In this document: in pieces, positions 50,494-59,720 of the stretch
Position numbering within the stretch: position 1 is the stretch's first letter
How the letters are laid out: every line of letters begins with the position of its first letter
Assembly (NCBI GenBank): GCA_017459725.1
Contig: JAFUCL010000075.1
Location: forward strand, 62,001-126,000
Direction: 5' to 3'
DNA: 64,000 nt
From: Solobacterium sp.
GTDB taxonomy: Bacteria; Bacillota_I; Bacilli_A; Erysipelotrichales; Erysipelotrichaceae
The notes under the pieces: generated by a model
What the model was told of the DNA's origin: nothing
What the model saw: the letters and a program-made list of their open reading frames with translations, nothing else
The model's database searches: none
Made by a program: the position numbers and the translations under genes

Positions 50494-51629
50494 ACTGACC
50501 TCAGATTATGCAGGAATTCATCCACGGTCTCCGCATACCTGCGGTAATCGAACGCTTCGCAGGCCGTCTGTTTGGCACGCATCTGCATCGCCGTGATTTC
50601 CTGTCTTGATAATTGTAATACCTTTTCAATACATGCGGCTATGACTGCTTCATCCGTACTCTCTGCCACGACCGCATTGTCCATATCGTGCAGATACATG
50701 GCAAGATCGGAGGAATAATTCAGAATCAGCGGAATGCCGCAGTTCATGCTTTCAACACATTTGGTCGGGAAACCCGCTTTGGCATACACTGCCTGTGCAT
50801 CCCTGAAAAGAAACGTAAAGTCACACTGCTTCAGAATACGCAGGGTTTCCGCATGCGGCAGTCTTCCGTAGAACGTGCACAGCGATGCGGCTTCATCACC
50901 CAGCTGCGCCTGCTCGCGTGTCAGACCGACAAAATGAAACTCCGCCTTCCCTTCCAGCAGATCATGCGGCACACGTTCCAGGGCACGGAAAAGAAGATCC
51001 AGCCTGTCCTTGCGGCCCGGTGAACCCGCATAACCGAAACGCACCACATTGTTTGTACTGCGGTCCATAACGGTTTCCGTACTGTCGCACAGCACCGGAA
51101 TGCGCACCGTATGGCAGTTCTTACCGCTGAAGTAATCATGGAGATACGAGGAAATGGAAATAATATCCACCGTCTCATCCAGCAGCACCCGGTTCTGGTA
51201 ATCCTTTTTCTTAAAGCCGGAATCATCCGCCCCTCTGTCAAACTCTTCCGGTGAATACCACTCCACACAGTCATATACAAGACCGACATGATTCTGCCGG
51301 CAGTATTCCTTCACATACACAAGCGAATCATTCTCAAGATCCGACGCAAACAGCACATCCGGCTTATCCATCCTTCCAAGCAGTTTGCGAAGACGCCTGG
51401 TATACAGCTTCATGCCAAGGTATCTTGCCGCCGCGGATGTTCCGTTGACCTTCAGTGATTTATACGGAATGCCGCCGTATTCCTTCTCTTCCAGATATCC
51501 CGTCTTTCCGTTGGAAAGAATATACACTTCATGTCCCAATTCTTTGCACAGCTTCGCGAACAGATATACACGATGGGCCATGGCTGTCTCCTCAGGATAC
51601 AGCGCGGTTGTCAGAAACAGTATTCTCAT
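50490..51629 (-). CDS. GT4-like GT-B glycosyltransferase
   Basis: 379 residues. The N-terminal domain starts [40 protein letters not shown]. The donor domain has [55 protein letters not shown] and [16 protein letters not shown], where the second acidic residue of the E-x7-E pattern is shifted. It is a divergent GT4-like enzyme. Coupled by 4-base overlaps on both sides, it works in the same chain as the next GT4. Confidence 0.87.
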   Translation of the reverse strand: MRILFLTTALYPEETAMAHRVYLFAKLCKELGHEVYILSNGKTGYLEEKEYGGIPYKSLKVNGTSAAARYLGMKLYTRRLRKLLGRMDKPDVLFASDLENDSLVYVKEYCRQNHVGLVYDCVEWYSPEEFDRGADDSGFKKKDYQNRVLLDETVDIISISSYLHDYFSGKNCHTVRIPVLCDSTETVMDRSTNNVVRFGYAGSPGRKDRLDLLFRALERVPHDLLEGKAEFHFVGLTREQAQLGDEAASLCTFYGRLPHAETLRILKQCDFTFLFRDAQAVYAKAGFPTKCVESMNCGIPLILNYSSDLAMYLHDMDNAVVAESTDEAVIAACIEKVLQLSRQEITAMQMRAKQTACEAFDYRRYAETVDEFLHNLRSV

Positions 51630-52906
51630 ATGTTCTCACCTGCCATTTCCCGATAGATCTTCACAAGATCCTCCGTATTCTCTGCCGGATCATACTGCAC
51701 AGCAGCTCTTGCCTTCTCCCGTGCCGAAAGTGCATCCGCATCTTCACCCATTGTAAAGATCCGCTTCACACTCTCCGCCAGTGCTTTTACATCCGCAAAC
51801 GGATACAGCAGGCCTTCCTTTTCGTGGCTCATAATCGAACGCATGCCGCCCACATCCGCCGCGCATACCGGTGTTCCCACAAGCAGTGCTTCACCGACGG
51901 AATTGGATGAATTCTCAATCGAAGACGGACATACGAATACATGAGTCAGCCGGTCTCTCTCAGCCATTTGTTCAGCATTCAGCGTGCCCAGGAAACGCAC
52001 ATGTTCACGCAGACCGTACCGGCGTATCATACGTCCGATATACTTCTGATAATACGTCTGATGCAGTGAAGCTTTGAAACCTGCGGCCAGGGGATCGCTT
52101 CCGGTCACATACAGCACCGCATCCGGATACTCTTTCAGAATCAGCGGCATGGCCTCCAGCATCTTGTGGAATCCCTTCAGCGGATAATAGCCCTGTGAAA
52201 CAAAGAGAGAATGCTTCTCACAGTCTTTGTAACACCATGCTTTTCCGTAAAACTCCGGTCTTAATGTTTCCTGGCAGTAATGATACTGCACATCCGGATT
52301 GATCCGCTTCGCTGCCGCCTTGTCCCAGTCCGTGCGGCCGATCACATGCTTCGCACCGGCAAGGGTTTTCTGTTCATAGACACCCCGCTGCCTGTACTCT
52401 TCCTGCTGGGCAAGGATCGAATCATGCTTGATGAAGTCACGGAACGACTGCGCCCTGCATACAGCATCCGGCAGATCTGCCTTGAAGCAGTCCCCGGCAA
52501 TCTCTGAAACCAATCCCTGAATACTGACGACCGTACGGTCACGGTATCCTTCCCTGATACATGCCTGCATCATCTCATACGAATACAGCCACTCGGTGCC
52601 GAAGATATGCACGATATCCGGTTCTTCACGGCGCAGAATCTCCGCAAACTTATCCGTTCTTCCTTCGCGCAGCTGCAGAGGACTGCTGAAATCCTCCGGG
52701 AAACCGCAGTAAGCATATCTGCCGGTATTTCCTTCACACCATTCCGGACGCACCGTCTGTGGGAAGACAACACACAGTTCGTTGTTCTCCGTCTTCAGAA
52801 GACCTTCGGTAATGCCGATGATCCATCCGCCCGTTGCCGAAGCACCCGTACCGAGCTCTTTGGCAATCTCCGGCAGAATAATATTGCACAGAATCAGTAT
52901 CTTCAT
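51626..52906 (-). CDS. GT4 family glycosyltransferase
   Basis: A 426-residue GT-B enzyme: ILILCNIILPEIAKELG, GGWIIGITEGLLK, IVHIFGTEWLYSYEMMQAC, then donor-domain LFVSQGYYPLKGFHKMLEAMPLI, LYVTGSDP, VRFLGTLNAEQMAERDRLTHVFVCPSSIENSSNSVGEALLVGTPV with E-x7-E. The start is ATG 52906 within the GAGGTACGGAA end of the upstream gene, overlapping it by 4 bases (ATGA). It probably extends the glycan that the later genes of the operon decorate. Confidence 0.93.
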   Translation of the reverse strand: MKILILCNIILPEIAKELGTGASATGGWIIGITEGLLKTENNELCVVFPQTVRPEWCEGNTGRYAYCGFPEDFSSPLQLREGRTDKFAEILRREEPDIVHIFGTEWLYSYEMMQACIREGYRDRTVVSIQGLVSEIAGDCFKADLPDAVCRAQSFRDFIKHDSILAQQEEYRQRGVYEQKTLAGAKHVIGRTDWDKAAAKRINPDVQYHYCQETLRPEFYGKAWCYKDCEKHSLFVSQGYYPLKGFHKMLEAMPLILKEYPDAVLYVTGSDPLAAGFKASLHQTYYQKYIGRMIRRYGLREHVRFLGTLNAEQMAERDRLTHVFVCPSSIENSSNSVGEALLVGTPVCAADVGGMRSIMSHEKEGLLYPFADVKALAESVKRIFTMGEDADALSAREKARAAVQYDPAENTEDLVKIYREMAGENI

Positions 52907-54471
52907 TTCCGTACCTCGTACAGAACACATCTGTCATTCTCAAACAGCACCGGGTATTTCTCATCCGCTGCCATACTGCGTATGCGCGCACCATCCTCAT
53001 CGAATACGGAAACCAGTATATAGTCACCCTGTTTCCAGAGATCCTCTCCGGAATCACACCAGAACGGCTTCACATCGCACATCAGCTCCAGCAGTCTCGG
53101 CTTGAAGAAGTATATCTCCGCCCCGGCCGGCACCGTTTCATCCACTGCTTTGTACATCTCCATCGCATCCGGTGAAAAAGCATAGTTTTCACGCTTGTCC
53201 GCACTGCGCATGTTCGGAATCAGGTACAGATCATACACCAGCATCACACCCAGCATTGAAATCAGAAAACCGCGCAGAGCCCTTCCCATTACCTCCGGCA
53301 TATGCGCAGAGATATGTCTGAGGGCTGCACAGGCATACAGCACAAAGAACGGAAACACAGGCAGCAGATACAGCACGCCCTGGAAGCCGTCAAACACCAT
53401 CAGAACACCCATCAGCACCACCGCATAGAAAGCCGGGAACACATCCTCTTTCCGCCGCAGATACATCCCGTAAAAGGACAGCAGCAGGAAAGCAAGCGTC
53501 AGAAGATGCAGAATAACCCGCCGCTCAAAATACCCGTACCAGTAATCGGTGAAGAACAGGCGGAAGACATTGAAATAGTCATGGAGATGGGTCAGGATCA
53601 TCTGGATATCCAGCTTGAAATATCCCCCGTAGCCTCCCTGTGAAGGCAGCAGGATCTTCACGGCAAGATAAATGATGACAAAAACGGCATACGGAAGCGC
53701 TCTTACAAACAGATCCTTTTTGTTTATCTCTGCCCGCTTTGCCGCAAGATCAGCCGCATCATACAGAAACATACCCACAAAGAGTGCAAGTGCCAGTGTT
53801 CTCTGCAGCACCGCCGCCGAAGCCGCCAGCCCGAACAGCACCGCTTTCAGCACGGATCTGTCCCTGAGATACCGGTCCGCCGCATCTACGGTCAGCACCG
53901 AAAACAGCAGACACGGCAGATTCGACTGCACATCGTTGATGCACTGCAGATACACCTGGTTCATGCCGCAGAACATCGTGCATACAAACGCTGCCGGAGC
54001 CGGAAACCTTCTCTGCATGATCAAAGCGAGCACAAACACCGACAGAACCAGACAGATCATTTCCGCTCCCTTGAAGGCAGCGATATTGAAACCGAACAGT
54101 TTATATACCGGCAGAAGCAGCAGCGGTGTTCCCCACGGATATGTCACCGTGCCAAGTCCGAACCGGGAATGCGAATATATGAAGTTGCTGCGGGCTAGCC
54201 ATTCTTCGGAAGTGCCTTCCGCAATCACCTGTGCCTGCCGGATATACTGGGCAAAATCATCACCCCATGTATGATTGTCTACCAGCAGCGGCAAAGCCAG
54301 CACCAGTGCAATCCCTGCCCAAAGCAGTGCATTCCGCAGCGGTCTGTCTCCGCAGAGCACTTTGGATACCCTGCCGGCAAGACGTCCCGGCCATGAAGAA
54401 AACAGGTACAGCAGCGTACCTGTCGCAAGCATGATATATACCAACGGCAGACTTCTCAGCACACTTCCCAT
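52903..54471 (-). CDS. GT-C family membrane glycosyltransferase (ArnT/PMT-like)
   Basis: 522 residues with about 12 hydrophobic segments and a short soluble C-terminal domain. The first outer loop carries NHTWGDDFAQYIRQAQ (the conserved acidic pair of GT-C enzymes), with FGLGTVTYPWGTPLLLLPVYKLFG and MNQVYLQCINDVQSNLPCLLF following. These features match lipid-phosphate-sugar transferases that act outside the membrane. It is the first gene of the large operon ending at the Nudix gene. The stop of the previous flippase and the -10 of this gene are adjacent. Confidence 0.83.
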   Translation of the reverse strand: MGSVLRSLPLVYIMLATGTLLYLFSSWPGRLAGRVSKVLCGDRPLRNALLWAGIALVLALPLLVDNHTWGDDFAQYIRQAQVIAEGTSEEWLARSNFIYSHSRFGLGTVTYPWGTPLLLLPVYKLFGFNIAAFKGAEMICLVLSVFVLALIMQRRFPAPAAFVCTMFCGMNQVYLQCINDVQSNLPCLLFSVLTVDAADRYLRDRSVLKAVLFGLAASAAVLQRTLALALFVGMFLYDAADLAAKRAEINKKDLFVRALPYAVFVIIYLAVKILLPSQGGYGGYFKLDIQMILTHLHDYFNVFRLFFTDYWYGYFERRVILHLLTLAFLLLSFYGMYLRRKEDVFPAFYAVVLMGVLMVFDGFQGVLYLLPVFPFFVLYACAALRHISAHMPEVMGRALRGFLISMLGVMLVYDLYLIPNMRSADKRENYAFSPDAMEMYKAVDETVPAGAEIYFFKPRLLELMCDVKPFWCDSGEDLWKQGDYILVSVFDEDGARIRSMAADEKYPVLFENDRCVLYEVRK

Positions 54472-54494
54472 TTCTTCGATGTTACTCCATGTGT

Positions 54495-54503
54495 ATCATA
54501 TCA
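54495..54503 (-). promoter_or_regulatory. Extended -10 promoter of the 54471-43687 operon
   Basis: TGATATGAT on the minus strand, where the TGA is also the stop codon of the upstream flippase. The leader before the ATG at 54471 is about 17-20 bases and includes a GGAG and a GAAGAA. Confidence 0.5.
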
Positions 54504-55853
54504 TTTTTGACTGTTTCCTGTCTTCTCAGCCCCGATGCCAAGGCGCTGTGCAATCTTAATGATATTCTTGCGGACCAGCTCCTTCAGCAGCGGCCACTGC
54601 TTGAAACAGCCGAAAAAGATACGGTTATGCACCCGGGTTTCCCTGAACAGACAAGGTGCTATAAAGAAAACAACCAGATGCGTGGCAAGGGTCGCAAAAG
54701 CAGCACCGAAAGCACCCCACCGGCGGATGAAGAACCAGTTCAGCACAATATCGGTCACCGCACCGATATAGACGAAATACTTAGCCTGTCTTTCATAATG
54801 TTCACTGATGATCCATGTTGACCTCGCCGCATCCAGCAAAGCAAACATCGTTGACCACAGAACCACGTAGAAGATCGGAATCGTATTTTTAAACTGATCT
54901 CCGTACAGGAACATGATCACCGGCCGCCCCAGCAGTGTACCGCCCAGGCACACAGCAAGACTCAGCAAAAGTATGCCAAGCAGTGAGAGCTGATACGTAT
55001 CCAGGTATGCCTTCTCGCTGACCTTGCGGTTTTCCAGTATAACCGGCTGGGCAGAGGCAATGATGGATGTCGGAATCGTTTCCCAGATGCTGCAGAGCGT
55101 AACTGCGAGACTGTAGAAAGCAAGATTCTCGGAATTGATCATGGAACCGACCATCAGTCCGTCAACCTTGATGTATACGATGGAGCCGATGGAAGCTGCC
55201 ACAAAATGCTTTGAACGCGCCAGGATCCGCTTTGCAATATCCCTGTCAAAGCCGGGACGGAAGCCAGGATTCAGCCGGAAGAACACGATCACCATCAGGA
55301 TCAGCGTCACCGTATAGCGGATCGTATTGCCGTAGGAGAACGCAATCACATCGCCATGGTGAATGATGTGCCAGATGCGGTATCCGTTGAACACAATCAG
55401 GGAGAACATCGAAATCCAGGTGAAGTACTTTGAAAGCAGTCTGGCCTGGAACCAGTAATTGAAGACATCGTAGATCTGCACCAGAATCATGGTCATCTGG
55501 ATCAGTGTGGAGATCTGTATCACCCGGCTGTCCGGTTTCAGAATAAACACCGTCACCGCCGAAAGCATCATAAAAAACAGTGATGAAACAAGCCTGAGCA
55601 CCAGCGCCGTACCGATGGCCTTTTCCTCATTGTCCGGGTGCTGGATCAGCTCCGCAATCATGATATTGTTCATCCCGAGCTGGCTCACCGTATAGTACAT
55701 CGTTACGATGTTCTCACCGTACGTAAGATCACCGACACCCTGCGGCCCAAGTGTTCTTGCCACAAGCGGACCGACAATAAGCGCAAAGCCGATGCCGAAC
55801 AGCTGCTGCAGAATCAGCCAGAATGTATTCTTTTTAAAACTTCCCAGCGCCAT
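54501..55853 (-). CDS. Polysaccharide flippase (Wzx-like)
   Basis: A 450-residue MOP-family exporter: NTFWLILQQLFGIGFALIVGPLVARTLGPQGVGDLTYGENIVTMYY at the N-terminus, with about 12 membrane segments. It is the fourth flippase of the window and the last gene of a unit with two GT-B enzymes. AGGTGAT precedes the ATG and forms the end of the upstream coding region. It would export the glycan made by that unit and the following operon. Confidence 0.93.
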   Translation of the reverse strand: MALGSFKKNTFWLILQQLFGIGFALIVGPLVARTLGPQGVGDLTYGENIVTMYYTVSQLGMNNIMIAELIQHPDNEEKAIGTALVLRLVSSLFFMMLSAVTVFILKPDSRVIQISTLIQMTMILVQIYDVFNYWFQARLLSKYFTWISMFSLIVFNGYRIWHIIHHGDVIAFSYGNTIRYTVTLILMVIVFFRLNPGFRPGFDRDIAKRILARSKHFVAASIGSIVYIKVDGLMVGSMINSENLAFYSLAVTLCSIWETIPTSIIASAQPVILENRKVSEKAYLDTYQLSLLGILLLSLAVCLGGTLLGRPVIMFLYGDQFKNTIPIFYVVLWSTMFALLDAARSTWIISEHYERQAKYFVYIGAVTDIVLNWFFIRRWGAFGAAFATLATHLVVFFIAPCLFRETRVHNRIFFGCFKQWPLLKELVRKNIIKIAQRLGIGAEKTGNSQK

Positions 55854-55857
55854 CCGA

Positions 55858-57174
55858 TCACCTGCGGTTTCCTGCCGCCGCTTTCAGCGCATCCAGCAGG
55901 ATATCCTTCATCTTTCTGTCATTGTGCTTATCCCGGCCGATTTCAAAGGCACGTCTTCCGTATTCATCCAGTATCTCCGGATGTTCCGCAATCCGTTCCA
56001 GCTGTTCCCGGATTTCTTCTTCACTGCAGGCCGTCAGCGCACAGTCATTGCGGATCAGGTAGTCAATCGGCGCAATATCCCGCGGACCTGCCGCAAATAT
56101 GCACTTGCCGGAGCGGAAATAGTCCGTCAGTTTCGTTGAAAAGGACAGTCTTGCCTTGTTCCGGTTCAGAACGTCCAGGGCTTCCGCAAACAGTACAATA
56201 TCCGCTTCTTTCTGCACATCTGCCACCTGTGTGGTCGGAATGCCGCCCATGAAATACGAAGTGCCCTCTGCCGTCAGTTCCTTCTCCTGCTTCTTTGTCA
56301 GCGGAATCTGGCTGTACATGAACAGCTGTATCTTTGTCTCTTCACGGTTGATCTCTTTCAGGGCCTTTACGATCTTCGCAACGGTTTTGTCCCTGCCGAT
56401 ATAGAGATTGCCTGTATAGACCATCTTAAGAGGTCGGTTATGCGCAGACGGTTCAAACACCGCCTTCTCATCAACCGGTATACCCTTGGTCAGCACCTGC
56501 ACCGGCACACCGAACACATCGCGGTATTCATCCACCAGCTTCGGCGCAATCACCAGCAGTTCATCGCAGTACTGCATGATGTCATCAATGGAACGCTTCA
56601 GGAAAAAGCGCTGTAGGAGAAACAGCGGATTATACCATTCCGGCCTGTATGAGTAATTGTCATCGGCGTTGTAGGCAATTCCGCGCACTCCCGCCCTTTT
56701 GGCAATATACGACTGTATCCGGTTCAGATAGATATACGGATAGATCGGAAAGAAAATCACTTCGGGTTTGAATGAATCCACAAAATCATTCAGTTCCTTG
56801 CTCTTCCAGGACCCCATTGCCCAGAGCAGATCCCGTGCAAAATAGAAGATCTTCCAGCGGTGATTCCGGAAAAAGCCGTAACGCTTCTTCTCCTCTGCCG
56901 CCCCTGCACTTTCCTTCTTTTCACCGGAACGGTGCGGCACTTCCTGTCCGCATTTAGCTCCCGGATGCAGAGCTGTATGCACAACGGCATTTTCGGATAT
57001 CTGAAAAAACCTGTGACATGCGTCTGTCTCAGGCAGTGACGCTTTTGTATACACAACGGCAATACGCTCGGGATCCCATTCCGCAAACAGATTCGGAATC
57101 GTATCATTCCCGGTATCATCCCGCCAGGGATCGCTGCATACCACCATTACTTTCGGAAACTGCTTATCTTCCAT
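55858..57174 (-). CDS. GT-B glycosyltransferase (GT4-like)
   Basis: 438 residues from ATG 57174 (AGGAG seven bases upstream). The N-terminal domain has VMVVCSDPWRDDTGNDTIPNLF and FFPIYPYIYLNRIQSYIAKRAG. The linker around 85-110 is charged and low-complexity. The donor domain shows MVYTGNLYIGRDKTVAKIVKAL, ADIVLFAEALD and LSFSTKLTDYFRSGKCIFAAG, a GT4-like end without a clean E-x7-E. The fold assignment is secure, the family less so. It overlaps the upstream GT4 by 11 bases. Confidence 0.83.
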   Translation of the reverse strand: MEDKQFPKVMVVCSDPWRDDTGNDTIPNLFAEWDPERIAVVYTKASLPETDACHRFFQISENAVVHTALHPGAKCGQEVPHRSGEKKESAGAAEEKKRYGFFRNHRWKIFYFARDLLWAMGSWKSKELNDFVDSFKPEVIFFPIYPYIYLNRIQSYIAKRAGVRGIAYNADDNYSYRPEWYNPLFLLQRFFLKRSIDDIMQYCDELLVIAPKLVDEYRDVFGVPVQVLTKGIPVDEKAVFEPSAHNRPLKMVYTGNLYIGRDKTVAKIVKALKEINREETKIQLFMYSQIPLTKKQEKELTAEGTSYFMGGIPTTQVADVQKEADIVLFAEALDVLNRNKARLSFSTKLTDYFRSGKCIFAAGPRDIAPIDYLIRNDCALTACSEEEIREQLERIAEHPEILDEYGRRAFEIGRDKHNDRKMKDILLDALKAAAGNRR

Positions 57175-58273
57175 GACTGCTCCTATCATTGACGGCTATA
57201 CCGGAAGACCCTTCATAATATGCCTCCAGCATACGGATGTTTTCACGGATATCAAATACCGTACCGGCAATCGGATTTTCCCTGCTCTCACACTGTACGG
57301 CCTGAATCGCTTCCGCCCAGCGCTGTGCATCCTTTTCACCGATCGGCAGATGCTGCGCACGTGATGTTACATCCGCTTCCTGCGTCACCGCATCCGACAT
57401 CAGACATACAAGCCCGCTCGCCTGCGCTTCGAGACTTACGACCGGAAACCCTTCCGAAAATGAAGGCAGCACAAACACATCAAAAGCGGAATAATACCGC
57501 CAGGCTTCATTGGTCCACCCGGTGATGATCACCCGGTCCCCAAGACCTTCATCCCGTACAGCCTTTTCAAACGCTTCTCTCTGATCGCCGTCCCCCACCA
57601 GCATGAACCGATACCTTGACGGCAGATGCTTCAGCACCTGCAGGATAAACGGCTGATTCTTTACGGCACTGATCATAGCGACCGTACCGATCAGGAAATC
57701 ATCCTCCCCAATGCCGTACTGGTCACGGATACGGCTGCGCTCTTCTTGGGAATAGGCAAATTTCTCTGCCGGCACCGCATTGGGCAGCACATCAAACGGA
57801 AGATCACGGAAGAGATATGCTCCGGCTTTGGCACTGCAGGCCAGCCGTCTGTTCGCGTATTTAGAGATCATCGCAAACATCACATTCCCGTACATCCTGT
57901 ACACAAAGCTGTGCACATAGTCATGGGATGAATGCGAATGTACGATTCTCTGCGGTACACCTGCGATTACCGCAAACTGCATCAGAAAGCCGCTGTTCAG
58001 GGAATTGCAGGCATGCAGAACATCATAGTGTTCTTTCTTCAGCAGCTGCACGATCTCACGTCTTGCCGTCAGATAATGCTTGCCGGGATCCGCACACAGG
58101 AAAACCTTACAGCCGTTCTCTTCAAAGAAAGAACGGTTGGTAAGGTCACTGCCGCTGTATACCAGGAGGTCAATCGAAAACCGTTCCCGGTCAACTGCGG
58201 AAACGTATTGCCTGAGCATACCGGTGATCCCGCCGCTGCCCAGTGAGCTGACTGCTATCAGAACCTTGATCAT
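57164..58273 (-). CDS. GT4 family glycosyltransferase
   Basis: A 369-residue GT-B enzyme: VLIAVSSLGSGGITGMLRQYVSAVD, LHACNSLNSGFLMQFAVIAGVPQRIVHSHSSHDY, then VAMISAVKNQPFILQVLKHLPSRYRFMLVGDGDQREAFEKAV and PSFSEGFPVVSLEAQASGLVC with E-x7-E. The GGITGM acceptor loop is typical of EpsF-like capsular GT4s. Start is ATG 58273, or GTG 58279; only a weak GGTGAT precedes it, and TATGAT lies 11 bases upstream, right after a terminator hairpin. Confidence 0.92.
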   Translation of the reverse strand: MIKVLIAVSSLGSGGITGMLRQYVSAVDRERFSIDLLVYSGSDLTNRSFFEENGCKVFLCADPGKHYLTARREIVQLLKKEHYDVLHACNSLNSGFLMQFAVIAGVPQRIVHSHSSHDYVHSFVYRMYGNVMFAMISKYANRRLACSAKAGAYLFRDLPFDVLPNAVPAEKFAYSQEERSRIRDQYGIGEDDFLIGTVAMISAVKNQPFILQVLKHLPSRYRFMLVGDGDQREAFEKAVRDEGLGDRVIITGWTNEAWRYYSAFDVFVLPSFSEGFPVVSLEAQASGLVCLMSDAVTQEADVTSRAQHLPIGEKDAQRWAEAIQAVQCESRENPIAGTVFDIRENIRMLEAYYEGSSGIAVNDRSSHGR

Positions 58274-58284
58274 AATCACCAATA

Positions 58285-58290
58285 ATCATA
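58285..58290 (-). promoter_or_regulatory. -10 box directly after the MFS terminator
   Basis: TATGAT on the minus strand, 11 bases before the ATG of the GT4 at 58273. Its -35 region falls inside the terminator stem at 58294-58321. Confidence 0.4.
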
Positions 58291-58293
58291 TAT

Positions 58294-58321
58294 GAAAAGC
58301 AGTGCCTCTGCACTGCTTTTC
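58294..58321 (-). terminator. Intrinsic terminator after the MFS gene
   Basis: GAAAAGCAGTGC (58294-58305) pairs perfectly with GCACTGCTTTTC (58310-58321) across a CTCT loop, with a CTTTTC end on the minus strand, 20 bases after the MFS stop. Confidence 0.9.
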
Positions 58322-58340
58322 TGCCTCCCTGTCAGATGGC

Positions 58341-59579
58341 TCAGGCTTCCAGTGATGCACTCTTGCGCAGCAGGAAGAAACCTGCCACAAAGAGAATCGC
58401 CAGTGTTGCCACTGCAATATTCACATTGTTGGTAATGGCTACCGTGATACCGACCATGGTCGTACCCATGAAGGCAGCGCCCTTGCCGCAGATATCATAC
58501 AGACCGAAGTATTCGCCGGAAGCTTCCGCCGGAATGATCTGTGCATAGTACGAACGGGACAGCGCCTGGATCGCGCCCTGGAACATACCGACAACAAATG
58601 CCATGATGCCGAACTGCCACAGTGTCTTCATCGTCAGCGCATAGAAGGCAACAAATGTATAACCGAAGATACATACGGTGATCAGCGTTACGGAACTGTA
58701 CTTCTTGGTCAGTCGGCCGAAGATCGTCGCAAAGACAAAGGCAACAACCTGGGTCAGAAGCAGAACAACAAGCAGACCCATCTGATCAAGACCGAGTGAT
58801 GTACCGATGGCAACCGCTTCATCAATGATCGTATATACACCGTCAATGTAGAAGAAGAAACCGAGCAGGAAGAAGAAGACCTTCTTCTCATTCCTGTACA
58901 TATTGGCCAGCGTCTTGCCAAGACGTGTAAACGCAGCTTTGATCTTGTCCGCATGTGTCTCCACATAGTACTTCTGTTTGTATTCCTTCAGCAGCGGTAC
59001 GGAAACACCGAACCACCAGGCCGCAATCAGGATGAAGTCGATTGCAATGGCAAGCCTGATCGGAATCACATTGATCGTACCGAGGAAGTACAGCACCAGT
59101 GCCGCCAGGAACGGAATGCAGGATCCCAGATATCCCCACGCATATCCCTGTGCAGACACGTCATCCATACGCTCGGGTGTGGTTACGTCGTTGATCATGG
59201 AGTCGTAGAAGACGAGTGATGATGAATAGCAGACCTTCGCAATGACATAAGTGATGAGATACATCAGCCAGTTCGGTACAATACCGAGCAGCACACAGCC
59301 GATGACACCGACAACCAGCACGGTTGTAAACATCGGTTTCTTGAAGTCCTTGTTGTCCGCAATGGTACCGAAGATCGGTCCGATCAGAGCCACCATGATC
59401 GTAGCTGCAGATGTCGCAAAGCTCCAGTATGCAAGATACTGGCTGTCCGTCATACCGGCCTGTTCGGAAAGCGCATTGAACCAGATCGGAATAATGGTTG
59501 ATACCATCATGGTGAACGCGGAATTGCCAATATCATAAAAAATCCAGGCCCGCTCCAGTTTCGTGAATCGCTTGAACAT
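58341..59579 (-). CDS. MFS transporter, UMF1/Atg22-like family
   Basis: A 412-residue transporter with 12 hydrophobic segments. The N-terminus RAWIFYDIGNSAFTMMVSTIIPIWF and the loop GTIADNKDFKKPMF (MFS motif A), then SLVFYDSMINDVTTPERMDDVSAQGYAWGYLGSC, are characteristic of the UMF1 family, related to vacuolar amino-acid exporters. Substrate unknown. It is monocistronic with its own promoter (TATAAT at 59642), a GGGGAGG ribosome binding site and a strong terminator, so it is probably independent of the polymer genes. Confidence 0.93.
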   Translation of the reverse strand: MFKRFTKLERAWIFYDIGNSAFTMMVSTIIPIWFNALSEQAGMTDSQYLAYWSFATSAATIMVALIGPIFGTIADNKDFKKPMFTTVLVVGVIGCVLLGIVPNWLMYLITYVIAKVCYSSSLVFYDSMINDVTTPERMDDVSAQGYAWGYLGSCIPFLAALVLYFLGTINVIPIRLAIAIDFILIAAWWFGVSVPLLKEYKQKYYVETHADKIKAAFTRLGKTLANMYRNEKKVFFFLLGFFFYIDGVYTIIDEAVAIGTSLGLDQMGLLVVLLLTQVVAFVFATIFGRLTKKYSSVTLITVCIFGYTFVAFYALTMKTLWQFGIMAFVVGMFQGAIQALSRSYYAQIIPAEASGEYFGLYDICGKGAAFMGTTMVGITVAITNNVNIAVATLAILFVAGFFLLRKSASLEA

Positions 59580-59641
59580 AATTATCCTCCCCTGCGTTTG
59601 TCTTTCCGTACAGTCCTTCAGTCTGTCCGGTATCTTCTACC

Positions 59642-59647
59642 ATTATA
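59642..59647 (-). promoter_or_regulatory. -10 box of the MFS gene
   Basis: TATAAT on the minus strand about 62 bases upstream of the ATG, with GGGGAGG close to the start. The leader is the longest in the window and shows no clear structure. Confidence 0.55.
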
Positions 59648-59692
59648 CAACATGCGGCGTATCTGCTGTTTGCTCTGTCGTTATATTTGCAG

Positions 59693-59720
59693 AAAAAAAG
59701 CTTCTCCAAAAGAGAAGCTT
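59693..59720 (-). terminator. Intrinsic terminator after the capE-like gene
   Basis: AAGCTTCTC (59698-59706) pairs with GAGAAGCTT (59712-59720) across a CAAAA loop, followed by seven T on the minus strand. The stem overlaps the stop codon of the gene. Confidence 0.92.

Noticed and set aside
54480-54490. Mini open frame ATG-GAG-TAA in the leader of the GT-C gene as a regulatory upstream peptide
   Set aside because: Two codons only, and the GGAG is more simply part of a ribosome binding region.
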